Origin: Neopusillimonas maritima
GTDB lineage: Bacteria > Pseudomonadota > Gammaproteobacteria > Burkholderiales > Burkholderiaceae_B
Direction: 5' to 3' (one strand)
NCBI RefSeq assembly: GCF_040930455.2
Contig: NZ_CP170494.1
DNA length: 64,000 nucleotides
A program made the position numbers and the translations under genes. Under the pieces are notes generated by a model. That model had not been told where the DNA came from. It saw nothing but the letters and a program-made list of their open reading frames with translations, and did not search any database. This document shows, piece after piece, positions 51,635-61,154 of the stretch (the first letter of the stretch is position 1; the number at the start of each line of letters is the position of its first letter).

Positions 51635-54342
51635 CACACCCCTCCCTCAAAACGTCGCAAGAACGGTTTGACATCGCAATACTGCAAATCCTGTTCCGAC
51701 CAAACACGGTTGTCCGCTACACCGGAAACAAACTCATCAGCAAGCATCGAAATAGCCCGGCGCCAATCGACCAAAACCTGTTCCCACGTTTTGTCCGTTG
51801 CTTCAGGCCACGTCCACTTTTCCACCGCCGCCACCCCAGGAAAGCAGTCGATGTCGGCCAAGCCCCTTGTTTCATTGCCGCGTGCATGCAACTTTGCCAA
51901 TACCAGTGCGGCAACGCTTTCCGCTTGAGACTGCGCATACTCTTGCTGCAAGACTGCCGCATACAAGGGAAGTTGCAAATCGACCGGGCGCGAACGGGTC
52001 CACGAAGACCTGGGATCAACAGAGCCATTGCCCGATTTATAGTCAATTACCAGCCATCGACCATCAGCCAACAGATCAATGCGATCGATTTGCATACCCA
52101 GCTCAAGATGTTTGTATTGCCATACATGTCGGCGCTCCAACTCGTAAACCGAGAACGGCGGCCGTTTTTGTTCGACCTCCAGCCACTGTTCCACCACTGT
52201 GCAGGCGCGCGTCACCTCTAATTGGCGCAAACGTTCACTGTAATCCGGCAAAGCAAGCTGCGCCGCTTCATCCGCGCAAAGACGTACTATTGCGCTCACC
52301 CGGCCTTGCTCAACCGACTCGTGCAATTTGTCCTGGCTTTGCAAATGCCGCCATACCCGCTCCATGACACCGTGTAAAAATATGCCACGGGCATTCGACT
52401 CCCCCGGTTCGGCATAGTCGCTTAACTGACGCGCATGTAACCGATACTTCACAAAAGCCCATAAAGGATTGCGCGCATGATCATCCAGCACCTGTACCCC
52501 GCCCCTAACTCGCTCTTGCGGCAATAACGCAGGCCCTTGATTGTCGATCAACACATCCATTTCGACGGGGGAACCTGAAGCAGATTCATTGGTTTCAGCC
52601 GTCGCCGACGGCACTAGAGCCCGCATGGGCCAACCTGCAATAAATGGACTGGGGCGCAACTCGCTTTCACCTTCATGCAAAGCGTGGCTCACGACCACAT
52701 CAGGCGCGCAGCAAACCAAATCCTCAAAAAGCCCTTGCGCCCACTGTAACTCCCTCTCGGGCGTTGCTCGTGGCGCTTGCGCCGCTTTCAAAACAGCGGC
52801 CGGTATTAAAGGATTGGGCCGAGGTGCCGCCGGCAACACATTATCGGTTAGCCCCATTACCCATAGGGCATCCCAATGGCCGCCCTCAGCCTCAAGCAAG
52901 CCGAGGACGTCAAGCCTGGATGTGGGGTCACGTTGCGGTTGGAAAAGCGTTTCACGTAACAATCGGCGCAGAATGGCGATGGCTTCCGTTACACCAATAG
53001 AACCCAACAATGCAGCCTGACGCGCAAATTGCGTTAATACGCGATCGAAGGCTTCCAACGATTGAAAAGTGTCACTATCGAGCGTCTCCACCCCTGGAAA
53101 ACCCAGCGCGGTTAGCCACTCCCTTATTGTTTGAGCCCACGCTACCGCCCCCTGACGGCTGGGCGCCTGCTCGCAAAGGTGCATGGTGGCCACCCACGAC
53201 TCATGCAACACAGGTGTCACATCAGCCAAATATTGAGAAAACTCGGGCAAACTGATATTCACCACGCGATTGCGGCGCCAGACAGCGTCAAGAGCTGCCC
53301 TCTTTCCTGCTTCCTGCGCGTGCGCAGCGCAACCACCGGCCAATAGCGCCGCCCCCGCGACAGAAGGAGAAACGGCACGATCACGCAAAACGGCCCCAAT
53401 AACATCCAACCAATGGATTGCGGCCCGAACCAAAGGCCACTCCATCAACGGACGGGCCACAGCGATATTAAAAGCCAGGGGAGCCGACTCACCAGGCTCC
53501 TGAAGTGTTCGTGCCAACAGACGATGCGCCAGCACGGCATCCTGCTCCAAATTTGGGTTCACAATCGCTACGCGTTGCTCGGGAGAATGCCGCAACCGCT
53601 CGTGCGCCCAACGTACGGCCGCTTCCCATTCCTCAATCGCATCACCGGCCAAGACACGAGTGCGGTTCTGAGCAGGCACACGATCATTTTTCAAACGATA
53701 AATATGGCAACCCGCTGCAACCAGGCAATCAAGCAAGCGCGCCATTCTTGGGCTGATCTCACTAAACCCGGCCAGCACGATTTGCCCCGCACAGGGCAAA
53801 CGTCCAGACTCAAATGCTTCGCATACACCTTCAAAAGCCAGGTTCGCATCCTCTGCGCCAAGATCCATTAACAAAGCCCGGTATCGCTCACGCCAGGCCC
53901 GAAACCGTTGATAGTCGGGTGTTTCGTGCAACGTGGGCACGCTTAACGCCCACTCGTCTATCAATCGATCCGCCTCAATTGCCAGACGCACCGCCGATTG
54001 AACATCCAGAAGTGGCGCATCACGCTCGACATGTTCGATGGCCTGCTTCCAGACAAGGCCGGCCCCAAAATGATCAAGCACATACGAAGGCATATTCGCC
54101 TCGGGCGCAAATGCCCTTTGATCTGACATCTGTCGAACCCACGACGACCATGGCAAAATAGCCGGCAAAGCTACAACCTGTCGTGACACCCCCAATAACG
54201 ACGACAAATCACTGACAATTCGCCTAGCATAACGGTTGTTAACAGTCAGCACTGTCGTAGTTCGGCTATCGAATGTTAGCAATCCCTCATACGAAATGGG
54301 GTCAAAGTGAGTGGATTCCGTTACAGTGGTGCTCATTGCCAT
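51634..54342 (-). CDS. AddB-like PD-(D/E)XK nuclease family protein
   Basis: Probable partner of the AddA-like helicase, about 902 aa. The C-terminal nuclease is clear: GIFLHGVMERVW, then RIDLLADGRWLVIDYKSGNGS and the QLPLYAAVLQ motif. The N-terminal part is an inactivated helicase-like fold: the expected Walker A site is replaced by VLTVNNRYARRI with no GKT/S. The cysteine set for an AddB iron-sulfur cluster is not evident, since only isolated Cys residues occur near the end. This fits a betaproteobacterial AddB-related family usually labelled probable DNA repair protein. The open frame starts at a TTG (54405) overlapping xerD, but ATG at 54342 or 54336 is more credible. Divergent from xerD. 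Confidence 0.78.
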   Translation of the reverse strand: MAMSTTVTESTHFDPISYEGLLTFDSRTTTVLTVNNRYARRIVSDLSSLLGVSRQVVALPAILPWSSWVRQMSDQRAFAPEANMPSYVLDHFGAGLVWKQAIEHVERDAPLLDVQSAVRLAIEADRLIDEWALSVPTLHETPDYQRFRAWRERYRALLMDLGAEDANLAFEGVCEAFESGRLPCAGQIVLAGFSEISPRMARLLDCLVAAGCHIYRLKNDRVPAQNRTRVLAGDAIEEWEAAVRWAHERLRHSPEQRVAIVNPNLEQDAVLAHRLLARTLQEPGESAPLAFNIAVARPLMEWPLVRAAIHWLDVIGAVLRDRAVSPSVAGAALLAGGCAAHAQEAGKRAALDAVWRRNRVVNISLPEFSQYLADVTPVLHESWVATMHLCEQAPSRQGAVAWAQTIREWLTALGFPGVETLDSDTFQSLEAFDRVLTQFARQAALLGSIGVTEAIAILRRLLRETLFQPQRDPTSRLDVLGLLEAEGGHWDALWVMGLTDNVLPAAPRPNPLIPAAVLKAAQAPRATPERELQWAQGLFEDLVCCAPDVVVSHALHEGESELRPSPFIAGWPMRALVPSATAETNESASGSPVEMDVLIDNQGPALLPQERVRGGVQVLDDHARNPLWAFVKYRLHARQLSDYAEPGESNARGIFLHGVMERVWRHLQSQDKLHESVEQGRVSAIVRLCADEAAQLALPDYSERLRQLEVTRACTVVEQWLEVEQKRPPFSVYELERRHVWQYKHLELGMQIDRIDLLADGRWLVIDYKSGNGSVDPRSSWTRSRPVDLQLPLYAAVLQQEYAQSQAESVAALVLAKLHARGNETRGLADIDCFPGVAAVEKWTWPEATDKTWEQVLVDWRRAISMLADEFVSGVADNRVWSEQDLQYCDVKPFLRRFEGGV

Positions 54343-54406
54343 GCCATTAACCATAAACGTTGAGTGTACTGTGCCGCACTTCAGACACCGAAACAAGCAG
54401 GACAAT

Positions 54407-55333
54407 ATGGTCGTATCGAAAAAAACAGCCCACCCGAGCCTGATATCGAATCATGCCATTCACGCATTTCTTGATGCCATCTGGCTTGAAGACGGCTTGG
54501 CCGACAACACGTTGGCGGCTTATCGCCGCGATATTACCGCCTTTGCGCACTGGTTGGAAGAAACCCGCAAGTACGACATTGACCATGCCCAAACGGCAGA
54601 TATTCAAGCCTGGTTTGCCCATCTTCACCCCAACTCGCGTGCAACAACCGCAAACCGACGCCTTGCCGCGTTAAAAAAATATTATCTTTGGGCCCGGCGC
54701 CAACAACGGATTAGCATTGATCCTTGCCTGAACCTGAAGTCTGCAAAGCAGCCGTCGCGCTTCCCAAAAACGCTCACGATGGAACAAGTGGAGGCGCTTC
54801 TCGAAGCCCCGAACACGCAGAGCGATCTAGGCTTACGTGATCGCGCCATGCTGGAAACACTTTATGCAACAGGATTGCGGGTGAGCGAACTGGTTAATTT
54901 AAAACTGCTTGAAATCGACCTTAATGCAGGCGTTGTAAGGGTTGTGATGGGCAAAGGCGGAAAAGATCGACTGGTTCCCTTGGGAGAAGAAGCGCAACAC
55001 TGGCTCAACGATTACTGCACACAATCGAGGCCTGCCTTGCTTGGTGCAAAAAGAAGTGATGCCTTGTTCGTTACCCAGCGTGGCGGGGCCATGACACGCC
55101 AGGCTTTCTGGCTCATCATAAAAAAATATGCCGCTCTGGCCGATATTCACACCCCACTGTCGCCCCACGTTTTACGGCATGCTTTTGCAACCCACTTATT
55201 GAACCATGGTGCCGATCTGCGCGTTGTTCAAATGTTGCTTGGGCATGCCGACATTTCAACAACGCAAATCTATACGCATGTTGCCAGAGAAAGATTGAAA
55301 TCTCTCCACGCCCAACATCACCCAAGGGCGTAA
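54407..55333 (+). CDS. xerD: Tyrosine recombinase XerD
   Basis: Resolves chromosome dimers at dif with XerC. From the ATG at 54407 (GCAGGA just ahead) it is 308 aa. The N-terminal SAM-like core-binding domain (HAFLDAIWLEDGLADNTLAAYRRDITAFAHWL) and the catalytic domain with Arg (ATGLRVSELVNL), Lys (GKGGKDRLVPL), His-x-x-Arg (LSPHVLRHAFATHLL), His (LLGHADISTTQIYTH) and the nucleophile Tyr are complete. Sequence and the VEALLEAP stretch favour XerD over XerC. The frame extends to 54311 but that extension overlaps the divergent gene and has no family match. Confidence 0.93.
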   Translation: MVVSKKTAHPSLISNHAIHAFLDAIWLEDGLADNTLAAYRRDITAFAHWLEETRKYDIDHAQTADIQAWFAHLHPNSRATTANRRLAALKKYYLWARRQQRISIDPCLNLKSAKQPSRFPKTLTMEQVEALLEAPNTQSDLGLRDRAMLETLYATGLRVSELVNLKLLEIDLNAGVVRVVMGKGGKDRLVPLGEEAQHWLNDYCTQSRPALLGAKRSDALFVTQRGGAMTRQAFWLIIKKYAALADIHTPLSPHVLRHAFATHLLNHGADLRVVQMLLGHADISTTQIYTHVARERLKSLHAQHHPRA

Positions 55334-55367
55334 ACCCGATCGGGGCTGTTTAAGCCCTGAACCCACT

Positions 55368-56954
55368 ATGAAGAAAAATCCACTCAAGCTCAAACTGCCC
55401 ATCCTCAATCTTGGTCGACTGATTGTTTTCCTGACGATCGTTACCGGTTTGGTCATGATGATTAACACCTTTATTGCCAGCTATCAACGCCAGCAGGTCA
55501 TTCTGCTGGAGAGCCGGCTTGAACTCAATCATGCCTACGCCACCAAAATCGCGCAAAGCACGGACCGCTTCCTGGCAAATGCATTACAACAGTTGAATGT
55601 CAGCGCCAAGAGACTCGGACAACAATTTAATCGCCAAACACAAACCGAAGAGGTTGAGCGACTCTATCGCCAAACCAACGATTTCAGCGCAACAGGCGTC
55701 ATCGACAACACGGGTAATCTTAAAGCCGGCTCTACCGGCCGTTCGGACGTAGCCGGCATCCCTTTGAATAGCACGGGTGTAAAACTTGCCCTAAACCGCA
55801 AGGCGCCCACCATTAGTCCGCCATACCACAACCACAACGGCCAACTCACCATCGCAATATCGCAACCCATTTTCGACCCCCAGGGCAACTATCTGGGCTT
55901 TGTAAGTGGCGCGATTTATCTGGGGCAAGCAAATAGTTTGGATGGCATTTTGGGGCACCACTATTACAGCGACACGTCATACGTATACGCTGTTGATGAA
56001 CAACGGCGTTTGCTCTATCACCCGGCACGCGAACGTCTGGGAAGTATTGTGGGCGAAAACAAAGTGATTGACCTGGTATTGCATGGGCTTACAGGTTCCC
56101 AGCGCGTCATCAACAGTCAAGGTCGAGACATGCTTGCGGGATACGCTCCCGTTGCGGCCACAGGCTGGGGGGTTGTAGCACAAAGCCCCACGGGGCACAT
56201 CACGGAACCCTTGACTTCAAACATGCTCGACTTAATTCTTGATACGAGTTTTCCCGCATTAACAATCCTGATTCTCGCCTGGTGGGTGTCAAGGCTGATC
56301 GCCAAACCCTTAACAGAACTGGCGATTCGCGCACGTGAGCTGCACACCACCGACCCAAACCATTCGTTGCACTCAATCCGGTCATGGTATTTCGAAGCGC
56401 GCCAGCTAAAGCGCGCCTTAATGCAAAGTCAGGCCTCGTTCCACCACCAAATTGACAAGCTCAACGAAACCGCACAAACAGATCCCCTAACTGGCTTGCT
56501 AAACAGGCGAGGCTTGGCGGATGCAATTAATATGCTTGAGCAAAACGAACATGCCTGTGGTCTGATCGCAATTGATATCGACCATTTCAAACAAGTGAAC
56601 GACACGTACGGCCATAACACCGGCGATCAAGTACTTAAGTATCTCGCCGACGTTATGAAAAAACACTCCAGGCAAGAGGACATCCTGTGTCGTAACGGTG
56701 GCGAAGAGTTCTTGATGCTTTTACCCGACGTTACCCTTGACCAGACAATACAGGCCGCCGAAAGGTTAAGAGCATTCGTCGCAAATCAGGACAACATTCC
56801 CGGATGCCGTCGTTTAACGCTTTCTTTAGGTGTTACACACTGGTCCCCCGACTCAAACGAATCCATCGACACCGCGCTTAAACAAGCAGACGAGGCGTTG
56901 TATAAAGCAAAAGAAACGGGGCGCAATCGCGTCAACGCCGGTTATTCCTTATAG
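55368..56954 (+). CDS. Diguanylate cyclase with periplasmic dCache-like sensor
   Basis: Membrane enzyme of 528 aa predicted to make cyclic di-GMP. Helix 1 lies at ~17-38 and a periplasmic dCache-type sensor at ~40-285 (ATGVIDNTGNLKAGSTGRSDVAGIPL, ISQPIFDPQGNYLGFVSGAI, YAVDEQRRLLYHPARERLGSIVGEN). Helix 2 is at ~288-308, followed by a HAMP-like linker and a GGDEF domain with active-site GGEEF. Unlike the cyclase at 580, the RxxD inhibitory site is intact (RQED exactly five residues before GGEEF), so it should be subject to product inhibition. It lies 34 bp after xerD and 10 bp before the CDF gene. The signal is unknown. Confidence 0.9.
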   Translation: MKKNPLKLKLPILNLGRLIVFLTIVTGLVMMINTFIASYQRQQVILLESRLELNHAYATKIAQSTDRFLANALQQLNVSAKRLGQQFNRQTQTEEVERLYRQTNDFSATGVIDNTGNLKAGSTGRSDVAGIPLNSTGVKLALNRKAPTISPPYHNHNGQLTIAISQPIFDPQGNYLGFVSGAIYLGQANSLDGILGHHYYSDTSYVYAVDEQRRLLYHPARERLGSIVGENKVIDLVLHGLTGSQRVINSQGRDMLAGYAPVAATGWGVVAQSPTGHITEPLTSNMLDLILDTSFPALTILILAWWVSRLIAKPLTELAIRARELHTTDPNHSLHSIRSWYFEARQLKRALMQSQASFHHQIDKLNETAQTDPLTGLLNRRGLADAINMLEQNEHACGLIAIDIDHFKQVNDTYGHNTGDQVLKYLADVMKKHSRQEDILCRNGGEEFLMLLPDVTLDQTIQAAERLRAFVANQDNIPGCRRLTLSLGVTHWSPDSNESIDTALKQADEALYKAKETGRNRVNAGYSL

Positions 56955-56964
56955 AAAGCAACTT

Positions 56965-57861
56965 ATGCACGGCCATCACCACCACCATCACGCACCCGAG
57001 CAGTCATCAGAAAAACGTATCGCGCTGGCTTTTTTTCTGAATTTGCTCTTTTCCATTATTGAATTCATTGGCGGCATGCTCACCCAAAGCACTGCAATTA
57101 TGGCGGATGCCGTTCACGACCTGGGCGATAGTTTGTCGATTGGTACGGCATGGGTTTTGCAACGCCTGGGACGAAGATCAGCAAACTATACATTCACCTA
57201 TGGATATCGGCGACTGTCCTTGCTCGGCGCCGCTTTAAACGGTCTCATTTTGCTTGCTGGATCGGCCTGGGTACTGAGCGAAGCCTTCAACCGCCTGAAC
57301 AACCCTATTATGCCGGTTACAGAAGGCATGTTCTTGCTGGCAATACTGGGCGTTTGCGTAAATGGATATGCCGCCTACCGCCTCAGTAAAGGCAACACGC
57401 TGAACGAACGGGTACTCAACTGGCATTTAATTGAAGATGTACTGGGTTGGTGCGCGGTGTTGATACTTTCAATCGTGTTGCATTTTTTCCATTGGCCCAT
57501 TCTCGACCCGCTGCTATCGATTGCCTTTACCTTATTCATTCTGTTCAACGTTGCCCGAATGCTGTGGTCAACCGCGAAACTGTTTTTTCAAGCGGTGCCG
57601 GATACGCAACTGCTGCACGATGTTCGCCAGACTCTGCTTGGCTTGCCCGGCACACAGGCTGTGCACCACCTTCACCTTTGGTCGCTCGATGGGGAAAAAC
57701 ACGTACTGACCGCCCATGTTGTTGTTCAAAACGACACATCAATTTCCGATTATCAAAATATCAAAGCAGACCTGAAAATCGCACTGGAGCAATTCAACCT
57801 TTCACACACGACCATCGAGATTGAATTGTCTCAGGAAGATTGCCGGGATGCCGGCCTGTAA
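56965..57861 (+). CDS. Cation diffusion facilitator (zinc/cadmium exporter type)
   Basis: Six-helix metal/proton antiporter of 298 aa. The metal site pairs are visible: HDLGD in helix 2 (His51, Asp55) and HLIED in helix 5 (His154, Asp158), the His-Asp pattern of zinc/cadmium transporters. A cytoplasmic C-terminal domain (VPDTQLLHDVRQTLLGLPGTQAVHHLHLWSLDG) completes it. The N-terminus is MHGHHHHHHAPE, a natural run of six histidines that may bind metal. The longer open frame from 56830 overlaps the upstream cyclase and is rejected. Confidence 0.92.
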   Translation: MHGHHHHHHAPEQSSEKRIALAFFLNLLFSIIEFIGGMLTQSTAIMADAVHDLGDSLSIGTAWVLQRLGRRSANYTFTYGYRRLSLLGAALNGLILLAGSAWVLSEAFNRLNNPIMPVTEGMFLLAILGVCVNGYAAYRLSKGNTLNERVLNWHLIEDVLGWCAVLILSIVLHFFHWPILDPLLSIAFTLFILFNVARMLWSTAKLFFQAVPDTQLLHDVRQTLLGLPGTQAVHHLHLWSLDGEKHVLTAHVVVQNDTSISDYQNIKADLKIALEQFNLSHTTIEIELSQEDCRDAGL

Positions 57862-57874
57862 AGATGCCGCTGCG

Positions 57875-58372
57875 TCAGGCCTCATCGCGATCGGTTTGAA
57901 CCAGGTAGATCAATACCAGCAGAATCGTCACGAAAAAGCGAAACGCGTCGGGAACACCATTCCATTGGTCGGACATCCACATACCAAACCACTCACCGCC
58001 AATCGACATGAACCCTACCTGCCAAACCAGAAAGCCAAGCAACAGCCCCCAAACTGCAATGGGTTTGGCGCGGTTAAAGTCAGTTGCGGGTGCACGCGCC
58101 TTAAGCAGTAATCGATAAGCGCCCACCCAGCAAAGAATAGCAACGAGCGACTCGGCCGCAATAATCAAAATATACGCGGCATGGTGCAGAAAGGGGGACT
58201 CAATAGCCCGGTAATGAATCGTGGCATTGGGAAAAATAGTATCCATCATTAGGACATGCTGAACAAAAGCAAAGTTACTGCCGTAGTCGGTTATGTTACC
58301 GAACGCCACCAGTGTTGCAAATAGCGCCATTGCGGCAACCAAAACAACTTTTGATACTCGCACAGCCAGCAT
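57875..58372 (-). CDS. DUF2165-family small integral membrane protein
   Basis: A 165-aa protein with about four membrane helices (~7-27, ~65-88, ~105-125, ~142-160). Features shared with the DUF2165 family are GNITDYGSNFAFVQHVLMMDTIFP after helix 1, and FMSIGGEWFGMWMSDQWNGVPDAFRFF in the C-terminal half. Function unknown. It is convergent with the CDF gene and lies 27 bp after the exported carbonic anhydrase on the same strand, so the two may be co-transcribed. Confidence 0.8.
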   Translation of the reverse strand: MLAVRVSKVVLVAAMALFATLVAFGNITDYGSNFAFVQHVLMMDTIFPNATIHYRAIESPFLHHAAYILIIAAESLVAILCWVGAYRLLLKARAPATDFNRAKPIAVWGLLLGFLVWQVGFMSIGGEWFGMWMSDQWNGVPDAFRFFVTILLVLIYLVQTDRDEA

Positions 58373-58399
58373 ACTCCCTCCCTTTTAAAAACCAATAAA

Positions 58400-59173
58400 T
58401 CAGGTAATCAACTCGACCCGGCCGGTTTTCAATTGATACAACCCGCCTACCACTTTCAATTGCCCCGCCTCTACGGCGCGCCTTAACATGGGCGTGGAAG
58501 AAGCCAGCCTGGCCATATTCATGCGAATGTTCTGGATCGTCACATCGCGCATTAACGCTGCTGGATCGGGCTTCTTTGCCTTGGCCGCCGCCACTGCCGG
58601 CGCCAACTCAGTTGTAATGCTTTGAATATGCCCCGGGTAATCAGTGTGATTATCGTACGCGTCGATTGCAGCGCCTATGGCACCGCATTGCGTATGACCC
58701 AGCACCATGATCAGCGGCGCCTTCAAGACTCCCACCCCATACTCCAGACTTGCCAGAATATCCATCGTGACGTAATTGCCGGCAACGCGCGTTACAAACA
58801 AATCTCCGCGAGACTCATCGAAGCAAAATTCAGGGCCAACGCGAGAGTCGGCGCAACTTAACAAACATGCATAAGGATTTTGGCCTTGCGCCAATGCAGC
58901 GCGTGTTGAAGCGAAGTCTTTGGTTGTCGTTTTGCCGCTCACATAACGCTCGTTGCCTCGCATCAAGCGATCAAGCGCCGCATCGGGTGTTAATTGATTC
59001 TCGGGCCGAGGTGGGTCGGAAGCGGCCAGGGCATGAGGGGACACAAAAGGCGCGGCGGCCAATCCGGCCATCGCCAATAACGCTGACCTGCGGGACACAC
59101 TTTTTTCAACATTGGTCGTGCGTTCGGATTCAAACCGCTGCGGAGTTTCTGAAATGTCACAACGTACACACAT
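58400..59173 (-). CDS. Exported beta-carbonic anhydrase (Tat signal)
   Basis: Interconverts carbon dioxide and bicarbonate. The zinc site is complete: Cys with the Asp-Arg dyad in SCADSRVGPE, and His and Cys in GHTQCGAI. A long n-region precedes a twin-arginine signal (SVSRRSALLAMAGLAAAPFVSPHALAA), placing the 257-aa protein in the periplasm. Most bacterial beta enzymes are cytoplasmic, so the export is notable. The start is well supported by AAAGGGGAAG eight bases before the ATG. Neighbour DUF2165 lies just downstream. Confidence 0.9.
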   Translation of the reverse strand: MCVRCDISETPQRFESERTTNVEKSVSRRSALLAMAGLAAAPFVSPHALAASDPPRPENQLTPDAALDRLMRGNERYVSGKTTTKDFASTRAALAQGQNPYACLLSCADSRVGPEFCFDESRGDLFVTRVAGNYVTMDILASLEYGVGVLKAPLIMVLGHTQCGAIGAAIDAYDNHTDYPGHIQSITTELAPAVAAAKAKKPDPAALMRDVTIQNIRMNMARLASSTPMLRRAVEAGQLKVVGGLYQLKTGRVELIT

Positions 59174-59287
59174 GATGCTTCCCCTTTAAAATTAGAATGG
59201 AAGCGCAACCCCGGCGGCCCTATGTGGCTGGCGCCACCTACGCGTCGGTCCGATTTTGCAACGAATTAGTTACAAACACAAGCATTT

Positions 59288-60097
59288 CTAATCTTTTGCC
59301 CTGGCACCAAATTCCGTTGCAAGATCCGAAAGCTGTGCCACAGCCTGTCGAAACAAGACCACATCACTACTCATGGTGAAGAAGCGATAACCCCAATTAA
59401 CGTAACGTTCCACGTCGTCAATACCATGCGAGGTGATACCTAACGCAATACCCGCATTCCTTGCTCGCCGGCCAATTTCTTGCAAAACAGCCTGCACTTC
59501 AGGATGCCTGATCTGCCCAAGGTACCCCAGATCGGCTGCCAGATCGCCAGGGCCGACAAACAGCGCGTCCACACCTTCAACGCCGCCTATCTGCTCCATC
59601 CGCTCAACGGCTTGGGCGGACTCAATTTGAACAACCACCCCAATAGACTGATTAATAAACTGAAAATAATCTGTCACCCGCCCATAACCGTTATTACGGT
59701 GATAAGCCGAGACGCCACGGGTGCCGTCGGGTGGATAACGCGTTGCCGCTACGGCCTGTTTCGCCTCTTCAACCGTTTGAACGTTAGGAATCAACAAATT
59801 GCGGAAACCGATATCCAGCAAACGCTTGATCTCGGCAGGATGGTTCTGAACCGGACGCCCTACTGCAGGTTTGCCCGAAAAACGTATGGCCTGCAGTTGG
59901 GCAATGAGCGACTGAATGTCATTCGGTGCGTGCTCCGTGTCGAACAACATCCACTCGAACCCAGGATGCTCTGCCACAATTTCCGCCAACATCGGGTTAG
60001 CGAGCGCATTCCAGAAACCGAGTGTGATCCGGTTTTGCCCAAGCCAATGCTTGAAAGGGTTTTCCTGCGCAGCGCGCATATGCATATCCGCCATCAT
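59288..60097 (-). CDS. HpcH/HpaI-family aldolase/citrate lyase-type protein
   Basis: A metal-dependent class II pyruvate (or 2-oxo acid) aldolase of about 269 aa. Signature parts: LGFWNALANPMLAEIVAEHPGFEWMLFDTEHAPND (catalytic His), VGRPVQNHP (substrate Arg), metal Glu in VQIESAQAVE and metal Asp in FVGPGDLAADLGY. Similar enzymes cleave 4-hydroxy-2-oxo acids from aromatic or sugar-acid breakdown. No 4-hydroxyphenylacetate or glucarate genes are nearby, so the substrate is unknown. The start is uncertain among ATG 60097, ATG 60094 and TTG 60112. It abuts the quinone reductase gene and is probably co-transcribed. Confidence 0.85.
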   Translation of the reverse strand: MMADMHMRAAQENPFKHWLGQNRITLGFWNALANPMLAEIVAEHPGFEWMLFDTEHAPNDIQSLIAQLQAIRFSGKPAVGRPVQNHPAEIKRLLDIGFRNLLIPNVQTVEEAKQAVAATRYPPDGTRGVSAYHRNNGYGRVTDYFQFINQSIGVVVQIESAQAVERMEQIGGVEGVDALFVGPGDLAADLGYLGQIRHPEVQAVLQEIGRRARNAGIALGITSHGIDDVERYVNWGYRFFTMSSDVVLFRQAVAQLSDLATEFGARAKD

Positions 60098-60112
60098 CTC
60101 TCTTTGCGCCAA

Positions 60113-61087
60113 TCAGGGTTTCAGGAGAATCGAGCCGGTCGTCGCGCGGCTTTCCAGGTCTGCATGGGCCGACGCAACATCTGACAGCGCATAGCGTGCA
60201 CTAATCATTGGCGCGACCTTTCCGGATTCCAGCACATCGAATAAATCAGCGGCCATGTGCTCCAGCCGCTCACGTGTTCTGGCGTATGAAAACAAAGTAG
60301 GCCGTGTAACGAACAATGAGCCTCGGGAAGCCAGTTCGCTAAGGCTGAACGGCGGTACCGGCCCTGATGCATTGCCAAAGCTGACCATCATTCCCAAAGG
60401 CGCGAGACAATTGAGAGAGTCGTAGAACGTGTCCGTGCCCACCGAATCGTACACAACCGGAACGCCCTTCCCGTCGGTGATCTCTTTGACCCTTTCAACA
60501 ATATTTTCGGTTTTGTAATTAATCGTGTGAGTGCAGCCATGCATGCGGGCCAGCTCGGCTTTTTCGTCCGACCCAACCGTCCCGATCATGGTCACGCCCA
60601 GAGCGCGAGCCCACTGACAGGCAATCAACCCGACCCCCCCGGCGGCGGCATGAAACAATATCGTTTCACCGCCCTGGAGCACAAACGTTTGGCGAAACAG
60701 GTACTGCACAGTTAAGCCTTGAAGCATCATCGCGGCTGCCGTATCGAACTCAATCGAAGCGGGTAGTTTAAGAACCTGTTCAGCCGGCATTGTGCGCCGT
60801 TCCGCATAGGCTCCGGGGGGCAGGCAAGCGTAGGCAACACGATCACCCACCGCAACATGTGTTACGCCTTCGCCCACAGCCTGAACAACACCGGCCGCCT
60901 CCATACCCAGGCCTGCCGGCAAGGATTGCTTGTACAGGCCGGTTCGGTAATAAACGTCGATAAAATTCAACCCGATACTTTCATGACGAAGCGTGATCTC
61001 ACCCGCAGCGGGAGCAGGAACATCCACATCGACAAACTGCATCACTTCGGGCCCGCCATTGTCGAAAATTCGGATTGCCTTGGACAT
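60113..61087 (-). CDS. qor: NADPH:quinone oxidoreductase, zinc-independent MDR family
   Basis: Medium-chain reductase of 324 aa without the zinc ligands. It has a GroES-like N-domain (ESIGLNFIDVYYRTGLYKQSLPAGLGMEAAGVVQAVGEGV), the NADPH fold AAAGGVGLIACQWARALGVTMIGTVGS, then YDSVGTDTFYDSLNCLAPLGMMVSFGNASGPVPPF, matching bacterial QOR. Reduces quinones by one electron in studied homologues. Immediately upstream of the HpaI-like gene. Confidence 0.9.
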   Translation of the reverse strand: MSKAIRIFDNGGPEVMQFVDVDVPAPAAGEITLRHESIGLNFIDVYYRTGLYKQSLPAGLGMEAAGVVQAVGEGVTHVAVGDRVAYACLPPGAYAERRTMPAEQVLKLPASIEFDTAAAMMLQGLTVQYLFRQTFVLQGGETILFHAAAGGVGLIACQWARALGVTMIGTVGSDEKAELARMHGCTHTINYKTENIVERVKEITDGKGVPVVYDSVGTDTFYDSLNCLAPLGMMVSFGNASGPVPPFSLSELASRGSLFVTRPTLFSYARTRERLEHMAADLFDVLESGKVAPMISARYALSDVASAHADLESRATTGSILLKP

Positions 61088-61154
61088 GTTCGCCTCAATT
61101 GATAACGGTGTTGAGAATCAGCAGTGTTGAGAATCAGCACTTGATTTGACAGAC

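Noticed and set aside
54343..54405. N-terminal extension of the AddB-like protein from a TTG at 54405
   Set aside because: It would overlap the xerD start, begins with a poor start codon, and shows no family-like sequence.
56965..57000. Six consecutive His codons at the start of the CDF protein as vector-derived tag
   Set aside because: Flanking sequence is continuous chromosome, the codons are mixed CAC/CAT, and His-rich termini are common in metal transporters.
59288..60097. HpcH/HpaI aldolase as part of nicotinate breakdown
   Set aside because: It lies over 40 kb from the nic genes, lacks the operator motif, and the known pathway needs no such aldolase.
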